This document shows positions 9,550 through 18,191 of a stretch of DNA of 64,000 bases, piece after piece. Positions within the stretch are counted from its first letter, which is position 1. Each line of letters opens with the position of its first letter. The notes below the pieces were generated by a model. The model was not told the origin of the DNA. It made no database searches and was given only the letters and a program-made list of their open reading frames with translations. The stretch is from Spirochaetia bacterium (lineage in GTDB: Bacteria > Spirochaetota > Leptospiria > Turneriellales > JAOUOS01). The DNA lies in NCBI GenBank assembly GCA_029880285.1, contig JAOUOS010000008.1:44766-108765 (forward strand), written 5' to 3'. The translations under genes were made by a program, and so were the position numbers.

Positions 9550-10656
9550 TTAATTTCTTTTTTTATTTTTTGTTTCTATTAATTTCTTTCTAATTATTTT
9601 TTCGTTTATATCTTCAAACGAATATTCCATATTTTGGTTAAGATATTTAGACAATAATTCTGCTCCGTAATCTATGGTAGGAATTATTTTTTCATAGGGC
9701 ATTCGGCTCATACCAATGACGCCAAGAGCTCCTATATCTCTGCCCCCTAAAGAATAACCTTTTGTTAAGATAGAAACTCCCGCTAGATGATCACCATTAA
9801 TTTCTATACCTACCTTACCGCAAACTCCATTTTTAATCTTTGTTTGATTGATAAGTTCACAAACAAAATCTTTATCTGCAAGTTTATTGATTACTTTTTC
9901 TGCTTTTTCTTTAGGCGGTATAGTTTCTAGTATCTTTTGAAACAAATTAGATTCTCCCTCTAGGTAAACTTCCTGATTAGGCGGATTATATACAAGTGAC
10001 TGTACTATAACAGCGGCAATGTCACTTAAGTCTTGAAGTTCACTTGAAGCATCTAATATAAAGTTTAATTCTTTTTCTTGAATATCAGAAAGTTCGTAAC
10101 CTTTTATTCTTTGATTTAGGTAACGGCTGATTTTATATAACTCTTCCTGAGTAACCCTTTTTTCAATTCTAATTTTTTTTTGATATACAGAGTTTGAAGC
10201 GCTTACCATTATTAATAGTATTAAATTATCAGAAACAGATACAAGTTCAATATGATTAATAATGCTGCTGGCCGCTTTAGGAGAAAGAACATATCCAGCA
10301 AAATTTGAAGTTGAAGCCAGCAAGTGAGCTGTAGTTTTTAACAGCTGATCAAACTGTAACGCTGCCTGCCGATATATTTCATCAATTTCAGCTTTTTGTG
10401 AAGCGGCGTCTTCATAAAACTCAGACAAGTTATTAATATATAATTGAAATGCGTCATCGGTAGGCAGTCTTCCCGCTGATGTATGCGGACGGGATAAAAA
10501 ACCCATTTGCTCAAGAATAGACATTTCTTTTCTAACAGTTGCCGATGAAATATTCATGCCAAATTTTTGAACCAATACCTGTGAGCCTACAGGTTCCCCT
10601 GTCATAACAAACTCACTTACTATTGTATGAATAATTTCAGCTTGTCTTTCTGTCAT
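9550..10656 (-). CDS. hrcA: Heat-inducible transcription repressor HrcA
   Basis: This 368-residue protein opens with the HrcA winged helix (TERQAEIIHTIVSEFVMTGEPVGSQVL ... SSATVRKEMSILEQMGFLSRPHTSAGRLPT) and continues with the conserved effector domain (GRDIGALGVIGMSRMPYEKIIPTIDYGAELLSKYL). HrcA binds CIRCE operators and represses heat-shock genes until it is inactivated at high temperature. It is the first gene of the operon, and a degenerate CIRCE lies 25 bases upstream of its start, which suggests autoregulation of the whole four- to six-gene unit. Confidence 0.98.
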   Translation of the reverse strand: MTERQAEIIHTIVSEFVMTGEPVGSQVLVQKFGMNISSATVRKEMSILEQMGFLSRPHTSAGRLPTDDAFQLYINNLSEFYEDAASQKAEIDEIYRQAALQFDQLLKTTAHLLASTSNFAGYVLSPKAASSIINHIELVSVSDNLILLIMVSASNSVYQKKIRIEKRVTQEELYKISRYLNQRIKGYELSDIQEKELNFILDASSELQDLSDIAAVIVQSLVYNPPNQEVYLEGESNLFQKILETIPPKEKAEKVINKLADKDFVCELINQTKIKNGVCGKVGIEINGDHLAGVSILTKGYSLGGRDIGALGVIGMSRMPYEKIIPTIDYGAELLSKYLNQNMEYSFEDINEKIIRKKLIETKNKKRN

Positions 10657-10681
10657 AAATAGCGACCTTGCTTATAAACTG

Positions 10682-10708
10682 TTAGCGCTTAATGCCCTTG
10701 ACTGCCAA
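10682..10708 (-). promoter_or_regulatory. Degenerate CIRCE operator upstream of hrcA
   Basis: Two 9-base half-sites, TTAGCGCTT and GACTGCCAA, are separated by exactly 9 bases. Compared with the CIRCE consensus TTAGCACTC-N9-GAGTGCTAA each half matches 7 of 9 positions. The position, 25 bases before hrcA, is where CIRCE normally lies. The match and the spacer are read directly; HrcA binding is inferred. The self-complementarity is weak (5 of 9), which lowers confidence. Confidence 0.65.
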
Positions 10709-10842
10709 TATTAAATAAGGTAATAAATCGTAGATATATCGTCAAACATTATTTAATTTTAATATAATTTATTATTAAAAGATTTACAGCCAGATATATA
10801 AATAATAATTAATATTATACTAACATATAAAGAGAATTTGTT

Positions 10843-12402
10843 TTGAAACCCAACAATCAAAAAGTGCTTCTTGTCATATTAGACGGCTTTGGAATAAATC
10901 CTAATGAAAATGAAATAGGAAATGCCATAAAAGAAGCCAAAACACCAAACCTTGATAAACTTTTTAAAGAATATCCCTCTTCTCAAATACATACATCGGG
11001 AAAACATGTGGGCCTGCCCGATGGACAAATGGGTAATTCAGAAGTCGGTCACTTAAATATAGGAGCGGGAAGAATTGTATATAGCGATATTGTAAGAATT
11101 TCAAAAGGATTAAATTATAAAACGCTTAAAAAAAACAGTGAATTTATAAACCTTATCTCTTATCTAAAAAAATCGGGCGGCAGACTTCATCTTATGGGTT
11201 TATTATCTGACGGGGGAGTTCACTCTCTTCAGGAACATTTACATAAACTACTTTTATTATTAAAAGAAAATTATTCTGAAATTAATACTTATATCCATGC
11301 TTTTTTAGACGGTAGAGATACTGCGCCTAAAAGCGCGATCCACTTTGTAAATGAACTAATTGAATATACTAAATCTATTAAATACGCAAGTTTAGCAACA
11401 ATTATAGGCAGATATTATGCCATGGATAGAGATAACCGCTGGGAAAGAACCGAAAAAGCATACGCGCTATTATCAGAAGGCAGTGGTATGTTTTATACAA
11501 ATGCCGAAGAAGCTATTCAGAATGCTTATGAAAACAATGAAACGGATGAATTTATGCATTCAATATTAACAGATGAAAAAGGAATTATTAAAGATAAAGA
11601 CGCCATATTATTTTTTAACTTTAGAGCAGACAGAGCCCGCCAAATTACAAGAGCTTTCACCGAAAAAAACTTTTCAGAATTTCAAAAGAATAAAAACTTA
11701 GATATTCATTTTGTATGTATGACCCAATATCACGAAGATTTTAATCTACCGGTTCTTTTTAAACCAATCTCTATGAACAATCTTTTAGGAGAAGTTATTT
11801 CAAAAAATAATTTAAAACAGCTTCGAATATCTGAAACTGAAAAATACGCGCATATAACATTTTTTTTTAACGGAGGTATTGATACGCCTTTTCAAGGTGA
11901 AGATAGAAAATTAATACCATCACCAGATGTGTCTACGTATGACCTGCAGCCAGAAATGAGTGCTTATGAAATAAAAGATAAAACAATAAAAGCCCTAAAA
12001 ACAAGAAACTATGATTTAATAGTTTTAAATTTCGCTAATGGAGATATGGTGGGACATACAGGTATCTTCAAGGCCGCTGTTACAGCAGTAGAAACTCTTG
12101 ACATTTGTGTTGGTGAAATTGTTAAAGAAGCCCTAAAAAATGAATATTCAATTTTAATAACGGCTGATCACGGCAACTGTGAAAAGATGCTTGCCGACGA
12201 TAAAACAACACCGTTTACTCAGCATACAACATTTAATACTCCTTTGCTGCTTATAGATAACCATTTTACTAATAAAAAAATTAAATTAACAAACGGTAGA
12301 CTATGCGATATAGCTCCTACCATTCTTAAAATTATGGGTATTTCAATTCCTAAAGGTGAAAACGGAATGACAGGTGAAGTTTTAATAGATAAACCTCAAT
12401 AA
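10843..12402 (+). CDS. gpmI: 2,3-bisphosphoglycerate-independent phosphoglycerate mutase
   Basis: This 519-residue protein interconverts 3- and 2-phosphoglycerate in glycolysis with two metal ions (usually manganese). It shows LDGFG near the start, the phosphoserine loop [33 protein letters not shown] and the metal ligands in [10 protein letters not shown]. The length fits the family (about 510). The start is a TTG at 10843: homology begins right there ([11 protein letters not shown]) and no in-frame ATG is near. It is separated from hrcA by a divergent intergenic region of 186 bases and is followed by metK after 47 bases. Confidence 0.97.
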   Translation: MKPNNQKVLLVILDGFGINPNENEIGNAIKEAKTPNLDKLFKEYPSSQIHTSGKHVGLPDGQMGNSEVGHLNIGAGRIVYSDIVRISKGLNYKTLKKNSEFINLISYLKKSGGRLHLMGLLSDGGVHSLQEHLHKLLLLLKENYSEINTYIHAFLDGRDTAPKSAIHFVNELIEYTKSIKYASLATIIGRYYAMDRDNRWERTEKAYALLSEGSGMFYTNAEEAIQNAYENNETDEFMHSILTDEKGIIKDKDAILFFNFRADRARQITRAFTEKNFSEFQKNKNLDIHFVCMTQYHEDFNLPVLFKPISMNNLLGEVISKNNLKQLRISETEKYAHITFFFNGGIDTPFQGEDRKLIPSPDVSTYDLQPEMSAYEIKDKTIKALKTRNYDLIVLNFANGDMVGHTGIFKAAVTAVETLDICVGEIVKEALKNEYSILITADHGNCEKMLADDKTTPFTQHTTFNTPLLLIDNHFTNKKIKLTNGRLCDIAPTILKIMGISIPKGENGMTGEVLIDKPQ

Positions 12403-12449
12403 TAAAAAAGAGTTTTCGCCGTATTAATTTACTTTTTTTTGACCACTCT

Positions 12450-13604
12450 ATGAATAAAAATTATCTATTTACATCTGAATCTGTTTCAGAAGGACATCCA
12501 GATAAAATATGTGATCAAATTTCAGACTCTGTACTAGACAGTTATCTTGCTCTAGATGAAAGTTCAAGAGTAGCATGTGAATCTTTAATAACAACCGGAC
12601 ATTTAACTGTAGCCGGTGAGGTATCTTCAAAAGAAGAAATAAAAAAAGAAGATATTGAAAAACTGGCCCGAAAAATTGTAAAAGAAATCGGTTATACCAG
12701 TGAAGAACTAGGCTTTGACGCCGATAACGCCGAAGTTACTGTAAGACTGCACCGTCAATCACCTGATATCGCACAGGGAGTAACCGGTGAGGGACTATAT
12801 CAAGAAGAGGGAGCAGGAGATCAGGGTCTTATGTTTGGGTTTGCGATAAATGAAACCAGCGCCTTAATGCCAATGCCAATTTATTATTCTCATAAAATAT
12901 TGCAAAAATTAGCCGAAATACGTCATAAAAAAGAAGTGGATTTTTTAGGTCCAGATTCAAAATCACAGGTAACAGTAAAGTATGTAGATAATAAACCTGT
13001 TTCTATTGATACTGTGGTAGTGAGTACCCAGCACAGTGAAAAAGCAACAAGAGATCAAATTTCAGAAGCTGTTATTGAATTAGCTGTTAAGAAAGTTATT
13101 CCCTCTGAATTAATAGAAAATACAAAATATTTAATTAACCCTACAGGAAGGTTTGTTGTAGGAGGTCCGCACGGAGACTGTGGACTAACCGGCAGAAAAA
13201 TAATAGTAGATACGTACGGAGGCTTTGCTCATCATGGCGGAGGTGCTTTTAGCGGTAAAGACCCGTCAAAAGTAGATAGAAGTGCAGCGTATATGCTTCG
13301 TTATGTGGCAAAAAATATTGTGGCTTCAGGAATAGCCGAAAGATGTGAACTGCAGGCCGCATATGCGATAGGGGTTGCCAAGCCAGTATCGGTTTTAGTA
13401 AATACTTTTGGAACAGGTAAAAAATCTGATGATGAAATAGAAAAACTAGTAATTAAAAATTTTGATTTAACTCCTAAAGGTATTAGAGAAACTCTTAACT
13501 TAAGAAAAGTAAAATATCTGCCTACAGCTGCCTATGGTCATTTTGGAAGATCAGGTGAATCATTTACATGGGAAAAGACTGATAAAATAGATGCATTTAA
13601 ATAA
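12450..13604 (+). CDS. metK: S-adenosylmethionine synthetase
   Basis: The protein has 384 residues, the normal length. It makes SAM from methionine and ATP. Visible signatures are [17 protein letters not shown] at the N-terminus, GAGDQG in the ATP loop and [19 protein letters not shown] (P-loop-like). The 47 bases upstream hold no recognisable Shine-Dalgarno sequence and are too short for a SAM riboswitch. MetF, which supplies methyl groups for methionine, lies nearby at 15338-16198 on the other strand. Confidence 0.98.
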   Translation: MNKNYLFTSESVSEGHPDKICDQISDSVLDSYLALDESSRVACESLITTGHLTVAGEVSSKEEIKKEDIEKLARKIVKEIGYTSEELGFDADNAEVTVRLHRQSPDIAQGVTGEGLYQEEGAGDQGLMFGFAINETSALMPMPIYYSHKILQKLAEIRHKKEVDFLGPDSKSQVTVKYVDNKPVSIDTVVVSTQHSEKATRDQISEAVIELAVKKVIPSELIENTKYLINPTGRFVVGGPHGDCGLTGRKIIVDTYGGFAHHGGGAFSGKDPSKVDRSAAYMLRYVAKNIVASGIAERCELQAAYAIGVAKPVSVLVNTFGTGKKSDDEIEKLVIKNFDLTPKGIRETLNLRKVKYLPTAAYGHFGRSGESFTWEKTDKIDAFK

Positions 13605-13702
13605 AATCTATAGCACAATAAATATTTAATGAATAAGTTTCTTTGTTTTCTAAAAAAGAATTGTCAAATTGAAGAATTTTTGACATACTTAACATAACAA
13701 GT

Positions 13703-14305
13703 ATGAGAAAATATAAAAAACTTTTTCGACCCAGAAGACCATTAAGAGAAAATCGTATTAATGAAGATATTACAGAGCCAGAGGTTCGTGTAATTACTGA
13801 CAACGGCGCGCAAGTAATGTCGACCGAAAATGCAATTAAACTAGCTCAAGAAAAAGGTGAAGACCTTGTTGAAATCACTAAATCTAAAGATATACCTATC
13901 GTTAAAATTATAAACTATGGAAAATTTAAATTTGAGAAAGCAAAAAAAGAAAAAGAAAGCAAGAAAAAACAAAAAGTTATTCAAATTAAAGAAATAAAAA
14001 TGGGACCTAAAATAGATATTGGCGATTTTAATAGAAAATGTTCTATGGCAGAAAATTTTATAACCGAGGGCGATAATGTTAAAGTTACCATGCGATTTAG
14101 AGGTCGCGAAATGGCTCATACAGAATTAGGCTATGAAAAACTGGTAAAATTTTCTGAAAACTTAAAAGAAAATGCTGTAGTAGAAAAAGAACCTTCACTT
14201 GAGGGTAGAATTATGTTTATGGTATTGCGCCCTAAAAGTAAAAAAGTCGTTGAAAAAATAGAAGAATCTGAACAAATAGATACTTCTGAATCTGAAGATG
14301 AATAA
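13703..14305 (+). CDS. infC: Translation initiation factor IF-3
   Basis: This 200-residue protein has the IF-3 N-domain (RINEDITEPEVRVITDNGAQ), the linker (KIINYGKFKFEKAKKEKESKKKQK) and the C-domain (KEIKMGPKIDIGDFNRKC, VKVTMRFRGREMAH). IF-3 checks initiator tRNA and start codon on the 30S subunit. A short acidic tail (IEESEQIDTSESEDE) extends past the usual end. It starts with ATG at 13703, whereas infC commonly uses a rare codon such as ATT. No Shine-Dalgarno is seen; an inverted repeat TGTCAAA/TTTGACA (13662-13685) lies just upstream. It is not next to rpmI-rplT. Confidence 0.96.
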   Translation: MRKYKKLFRPRRPLRENRINEDITEPEVRVITDNGAQVMSTENAIKLAQEKGEDLVEITKSKDIPIVKIINYGKFKFEKAKKEKESKKKQKVIQIKEIKMGPKIDIGDFNRKCSMAENFITEGDNVKVTMRFRGREMAHTELGYEKLVKFSENLKENAVVEKEPSLEGRIMFMVLRPKSKKVVEKIEESEQIDTSESEDE

Positions 14306-14542
14306 GAAAAATAGCGGGAAATAAACAACTGGTCCGGTCATAACTACCCAAAAGCTCGCGCGAAATAAGTATTTAAAAGTATTTATAGCTAATTTTTTAT
14401 GATCTTTTTTAACCTTGTTCTCAAATTTGACCTTATTTTTATGGCGCTGATAAAAATATTTTTTTTTCTTTTGATGAATTTCATTGAGAAGTATTTTTTC
14501 TAAGTCTTTAATTTGCTCTAGAATGTCTTTATATTCTTTCAT
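14195..14542 (-). CDS. Possible small membrane protein, perhaps truncated; 3' end antisense to infC
   Basis: This 115-residue frame fills most of the gap between infC and the START-domain gene. The first 80 residues look like real protein: a charged helical N-terminus (EYKDILEQIKDLEKILLNEI), a basic stretch, then KYLFRASFWVVMTGPVVYFPLFFLFIF, a hydrophobic segment. As I recall it, this resembles the N-terminal half of a widespread uncharacterised membrane-protein family with a T/S-(A/G)-P-(V/I)-(I/V)-Y motif and a longer Cys-containing C-terminus. Here the C-terminal 37 residues are simply the antisense of the infC end and look random. It may be a decayed or truncated gene. No ribosome site is seen. 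Confidence 0.4.
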   Translation of the reverse strand: MKEYKDILEQIKDLEKILLNEIHQKKKKYFYQRHKNKVKFENKVKKDHKKLAINTFKYLFRASFWVVMTGPVVYFPLFFLFIFRFRSIYLFRFFYFFNDFFTFRAQYHKHNSTLK

Positions 14543-14639
14543 TTATAGAATATAAGTAAAGCTCATGCCTTGTCAATGTATAAAAAAATACTTGCCAGTT
14601 TCAATTGTATTAAATTAAACTTCTTTTTTTAAATATTAT

Positions 14640-15329
14640 ATGTTTTCACGCATAAATAAAATTAAATATTTCTATAAGAAAAATCTATTATTTCTATTTC
14701 TTATTTTTGTACTAAAAATAAATTTTTTAGCAGCTTCAGAGTGGGAACAAAAAAAAAATAAATCGGGTATTGAGATTTATTTAAGAGAAATAGAAGGTTC
14801 TGAATATAAAGAACTTAAAGCTATTATGAAATTAAAAACAACTTTAGTAAGCCTTGTTTCTTTATTAGACGATACAGCGTCATATCCTTTATGGATTTAT
14901 CAATGCACAAAAGCAAGCCTTCTTGAAAAAACAGAAATGGAAAATTCTGAAATAAGGTATACGTATACTGAGTTAGACTTTTCTATGATTACATCAAAAA
15001 GAGATTTAATAACCCAATCTACTTTAACACAAGACAGCAATTCAAAAACTATATTTATTTTATTAAAAGGCTTTCCTGAATACATAACTAAAAAAGAAAA
15101 TATAGTAAGAGTCGCAAAACTAAACGGTTTTTGGAAGCTAGAACCTGTTAATAATGGTGAAATCTTAATAACCTACCAATTGCATATGAATCCCGGGGGA
15201 AACCTTCTATCATGGATAGTAAATTCAACATTAATAGATATTGGTTTTGAAACGCTCCATAAGATGAAAAAAATGGTTTTGCTGCCAAAATATAAAAACG
15301 CGAAAATAATAAAGATAAAAGAACCCTGA
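14640..15329 (+). CDS. Secreted START-domain (lipid-binding-like) protein
   Basis: The 229 residues start with a signal-peptide-like segment (residues about 14-32, NLLFLFLIFVLKINFLAAS). A START/SRPBCC-type domain follows: WEQKKNKSGIEIYLREIEGSEYKELKA, then DDTASYPLWIYQCTKASLLE, ITSKRDLI, and GFWKLEP ... TYQLHMNPGGNLLSWIVNSTLIDIGFETL. These are typical of bacterial START-like proteins that bind a hydrophobic ligand in a helix-grip fold. It would act in the periplasm. It is convergent with metF, 8 bases apart. The ligand is unknown. Confidence 0.78.
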   Translation: MFSRINKIKYFYKKNLLFLFLIFVLKINFLAASEWEQKKNKSGIEIYLREIEGSEYKELKAIMKLKTTLVSLVSLLDDTASYPLWIYQCTKASLLEKTEMENSEIRYTYTELDFSMITSKRDLITQSTLTQDSNSKTIFILLKGFPEYITKKENIVRVAKLNGFWKLEPVNNGEILITYQLHMNPGGNLLSWIVNSTLIDIGFETLHKMKKMVLLPKYKNAKIIKIKEP

Positions 15330-15337
15330 AAAAAAGT

Positions 15338-16198
15338 CTAACTTAAATTTTTAAATATCTCTAAAACTGCTTTTGATTTATTTAAAGTATAAAAATGAAT
15401 TCCGCTTACTCTATGTTCCAAAAGCTCACGGCATTGAAGAAAGGCCCATTCAATACCAATCTTTTCAGCGTCTTCTTTATTGGCATTATTCATTTTTCTT
15501 AATAAAGCCGCTGGAAATCTAGCGCCAGCCGCGAGTTCGGCAATACGTGTCATATTGCTTTTTGATACAACCGGCATAATTCCAGCGATGATAGGCACTT
15601 TTATACCCGCAATTTCGCATCTCTCACAAAAATCAAAAAAATCTCTGTTATCAAAAAAAAGCTGTGTACAAATATAGTCGGCCCCCGCGTCTACTTTTTG
15701 CCTCAAGTAGTCAATTTCATGAAGACGATTTGGCGTTTCGGGATGACCTTCGGGAAAACCGGCAACACCAATGCCCATTGAAGAAAATTCTTTTTTAATA
15801 AATTGCACCAATTCAAAGGCATGTGAAAATCCACTTGAATCTGGTTTAAAAATTTCTGCACATTTAGGTATATCACCCCTTAGGGCCATTATATTTTCTA
15901 TACCGCTTTTACTATAAATTTCTAAAATATTTTTTATTTCATTTTTTGAAGACCCTACGCATGTAAGATGAGAAACCATAGGAATATTAGTTTCTTTTTG
16001 TAATTTAACTACTAATTCATGAGTTAATTCTCTAGTAGAACCACCAGCACCGTAAGTCACACTTACATAGGCTGGTTTTAACGGCTTTAGATCATTTACC
16101 GTATTATAAAGTGAAATAGATGCTTCTTCACTCTTAGGCGGAAAAAATTCAAAACTTAAAGCCGGATTATGATTTTCAAGAATTTTTGAAATATGCAT
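15338..16198 (-). CDS. metF: Methylenetetrahydrofolate reductase
   Basis: This 286-residue TIM-barrel flavoprotein reduces 5,10-methylene-THF to 5-methyl-THF for methionine synthesis. It shows LSFEFFPPKSEEA at the N-terminus, SVTYGAGGSTRE, the folate/FAD loops ALRGDIP and GVAGFPEGHPE, ICTQLFFDNRDFFDF and PIIAGIMPV. The length matches bacterial MetF (about 290). It stands alone on the minus strand and is functionally linked to metK, 1.7 kb away, in the methyl cycle. Confidence 0.96.
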   Translation of the reverse strand: MHISKILENHNPALSFEFFPPKSEEASISLYNTVNDLKPLKPAYVSVTYGAGGSTRELTHELVVKLQKETNIPMVSHLTCVGSSKNEIKNILEIYSKSGIENIMALRGDIPKCAEIFKPDSSGFSHAFELVQFIKKEFSSMGIGVAGFPEGHPETPNRLHEIDYLRQKVDAGADYICTQLFFDNRDFFDFCERCEIAGIKVPIIAGIMPVVSKSNMTRIAELAAGARFPAALLRKMNNANKEDAEKIGIEWAFLQCRELLEHRVSGIHFYTLNKSKAVLEIFKNLS

Positions 16199-16280
16199 TA
16201 AATTTTATATCGGATTAAAAAGAAAATGGTATCACAAAAAAAGAAATAAAGAGATTATTTAACTTATTTAAGTCTATAAG

Positions 16281-16799
16281 CTATATTTTATACTCGTTTT
16301 CATTTAATTTTTTATTGTCTTTAAATTCTCTTACATCCAAACGCTTTTCAGCAATATTAAAATTATAAACAGCTTTTATAAGTTTGCCATTATTATTTGT
16401 GTATTTTTCAAGAGACACTAATTTTCCATCACTTTGATAGTTATAATGAACACTCTTTGTATCGCCATTTATGAATAAATAACTGCTGTAAGATATACGC
16501 GTATACCCCGCTGCCTGCCCGTTTTTTTCATAGTTTTGAAAGCTTTGTGCCACATTATTAAAAAAATTTTTCGTCTGCGTATTTTCTATAAAAGCCATTT
16601 GAATAAAAAAACTTTTTTCAAAGGTATCTAATAAAACTGAATTTTCAAATCTTTTTTCAAGAAAACTAACATGCTGCTTTAATAAAGATTGAAATTCATC
16701 AATAATATATTTTTCTTTTATTTTTTTCTCTTCAGCAATACTCATTGAAAATAAGGCAAAGCCTAATAAAACACTAATAAATATTATTTTTTTCTTCAT
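16281..16799 (-). CDS. Secreted protein of unknown function
   Basis: This 172-residue protein has a clear signal peptide (MKKKIIFISVLLGFALFSMSIA, residues 1-22) and a mature part rich in Asn, Lys and aromatic residues with a likely beta-rich C-terminal half (HYNYQSDGKLVSLEKYTNNNGKL), somewhat like beta-sheet outer-membrane or MORN-like repeats. I do not recognise a family. It is divergent from rplM, with 126 AT-rich bases between them containing TTGACA motifs on both strands. Confidence 0.72.
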   Translation of the reverse strand: MKKKIIFISVLLGFALFSMSIAEEKKIKEKYIIDEFQSLLKQHVSFLEKRFENSVLLDTFEKSFFIQMAFIENTQTKNFFNNVAQSFQNYEKNGQAAGYTRISYSSYLFINGDTKSVHYNYQSDGKLVSLEKYTNNNGKLIKAVYNFNIAEKRLDVREFKDNKKLNENEYKI

Positions 16800-16925
16800 A
16801 ATACACTATAATTATTTAATTATTTTCGTTTTGTCAATAAATATTTAATATAAATATAAAATATTTATTCTACAGCTTGAAAACAATTGACACTTAGTTT
16901 CAAAATAAAAAATTGACTAAAACAA

Positions 16926-17381
16926 ATGGAACCATTATATAATCAAAAAACATATTATCCAACAAAAGATAAATTAAAAAACGAGTGGATAGTTATAGAC
17001 AGCGCAGATCAGGTATTAGGAAGAATTGCTTCTAAAGCGGCAAATAGATTAATGGGAAAACATCTTCCTATTTTTCAGCCAGGTGCCACTGTAGGCGATT
17101 CAGTAATAATTATAAACGCTTCTAAAATAAAAGTAACAGGAGCAAAACTAGATCAAAAAAATTATTATAATTTTTCAGGATATCGTGGCGGGCTTAGAAC
17201 AGTAAAAATGAGAACTTTATATGAAAACACTCCTGAAAAAATTGTACTAATAGCTATTAAAGGAATGTTACCTAAAAACAAATATGGAAGAAAGCTTTTA
17301 CGAAGAGTACGGGTTTTCGCGGGAGCAGAACATAATATGACAGCTCAAAAAGCTGCTGAAGTATCTGCGAGCATTAAATAA
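16926..17381 (+). CDS. rplM: 50S ribosomal protein L13
   Basis: The protein has 151 residues and typical L13 motifs: WIVIDSADQVLGRIASKAANRLMGKHLP, DSVIIINASKIKVTGAKLDQKNYY and KGMLPKNKYGRKLLRRVRVFAGAEH. It is an early 50S assembly protein. The pair rplM-rpsI is conserved in nearly all bacteria, and here rpsI follows after 16 bases with a GGAG ribosome site. TTGACA elements at 16887-16892 hint at a promoter, but no well-spaced -10 box was found. Confidence 0.97.
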   Translation: MEPLYNQKTYYPTKDKLKNEWIVIDSADQVLGRIASKAANRLMGKHLPIFQPGATVGDSVIIINASKIKVTGAKLDQKNYYNFSGYRGGLRTVKMRTLYENTPEKIVLIAIKGMLPKNKYGRKLLRRVRVFAGAEHNMTAQKAAEVSASIK

Positions 17382-17397
17382 TTCTGGAGAAAATTAA

Positions 17398-18078
17398 ATG
17401 TCAGAAAAAGAAGAAAAAAAGAAAACAGTAAAGAAATCTGAAGAAAAAAAAGAAATTAAAACCACCGCGAAAAAAACTGAAGATAAAGCAGAAAAAAAGA
17501 AAACAGTAAAGAAATCTGAAGAAAAAGAAGAAACAAAAACTGTTGAGAAAACAATTGAAGAAAAATCGGATCACAAGGCAAAAAAAATAGAGATTAAAAA
17601 ATCAACTGCAACCGATCAAAAGACTGAAGAAAAAAAAGAAATCACAGAAAAAAAACAAGAAAAACCAGAAGCTAAAAAAAGTAAAAAAGGTACTTTCGCT
17701 GTTTTATATACGGGCCGCAGAAAAACCTCTGTCGCCAGAGTAAGGGTTATAAAAGGAACTGGAATAATAAAAGTAAATAAAAAACCCATAGAAGAATATT
17801 TCGGTAGATTAACGCATCGTTTTAAGGTTTTAGAACCTCTTAAATTAACGGGAACAGAAAATAATTATGATATCTTCGCGAATGTTAAAGGCGGGGGAAA
17901 TACCGGACAAGCAGACGCAATATGTTTGGGAATATCAAGATTTTTAGATTCTGAAGACGCAAAATTTCATAAAGAACTTAGAAAAAATGGCTTATTAACC
18001 AGAGATTCAAGAATGGTTGAAAGAAAAAAATACGGCCTTCATAAAGCCAGAAGAGCAACACAGTTTTCAAAAAGATAA
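17398..18078 (+). CDS. rpsI: 30S ribosomal protein S9 with long Lys/Glu-rich N-terminal extension
   Basis: Residues 99-226 are ordinary S9 (YTGRRKTSVARVRVIKGTG, GNTGQADAICLGISRFL, and the C-terminal RMVERKKYGLHKARRATQFSKR that reaches toward P-site tRNA). Before them lies an extension of about 97 residues made almost wholly of Lys, Glu, Thr and Ser. It includes a near-repeat, KKTVKKSEEKKEIKT (residues 8-22) and KKTVKKSEEKEETKT (residues 34-48). The start at 17398 has GGAGAAAATTA before it, so the extension appears to be translated. Typical S9 has about 130 residues. The extension is low-complexity and probably disordered; its role is unknown. Confidence 0.96.
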   Translation: MSEKEEKKKTVKKSEEKKEIKTTAKKTEDKAEKKKTVKKSEEKEETKTVEKTIEEKSDHKAKKIEIKKSTATDQKTEEKKEITEKKQEKPEAKKSKKGTFAVLYTGRRKTSVARVRVIKGTGIIKVNKKPIEEYFGRLTHRFKVLEPLKLTGTENNYDIFANVKGGGNTGQADAICLGISRFLDSEDAKFHKELRKNGLLTRDSRMVERKKYGLHKARRATQFSKR

Positions 18079-18084
18079 TAATAA

Positions 18085-18161
18085 CGTATATTTAGTTATT
18101 ATATACGAAAAAAATCAACCAAAAGATTACAATAGTATAAAACTAATATTTAATTAGTTTT
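18085..18161 (+). terminator. Two AT-rich hairpins after rpsI
   Basis: The gap between rpsI and the TPR gene holds two perfect inverted repeats: CGTATAT/ATATACG (18085-18107, 9-base loop) and AAAACTAAT/ATTAGTTTT (18139-18161, 5-base loop). The second ends in TTTT within its own stem. They may end the rplM-rpsI transcript or process it. The stems are A/T-only or nearly so, hence weak. Confidence 0.35.
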
Positions 18162-18191
18162 GAAAAAATAATTACACCCGATAATATAAAT

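Noticed and set aside
12403..12449. SAM riboswitch before metK
   Set aside because: Only 47 bases, AT-rich, with no conserved SAM-aptamer elements.
16887..16915. Promoter TTGACA before rplM
   Set aside because: No -10 box at 16-18 bases (AAATTG at 17); not reported as a feature.
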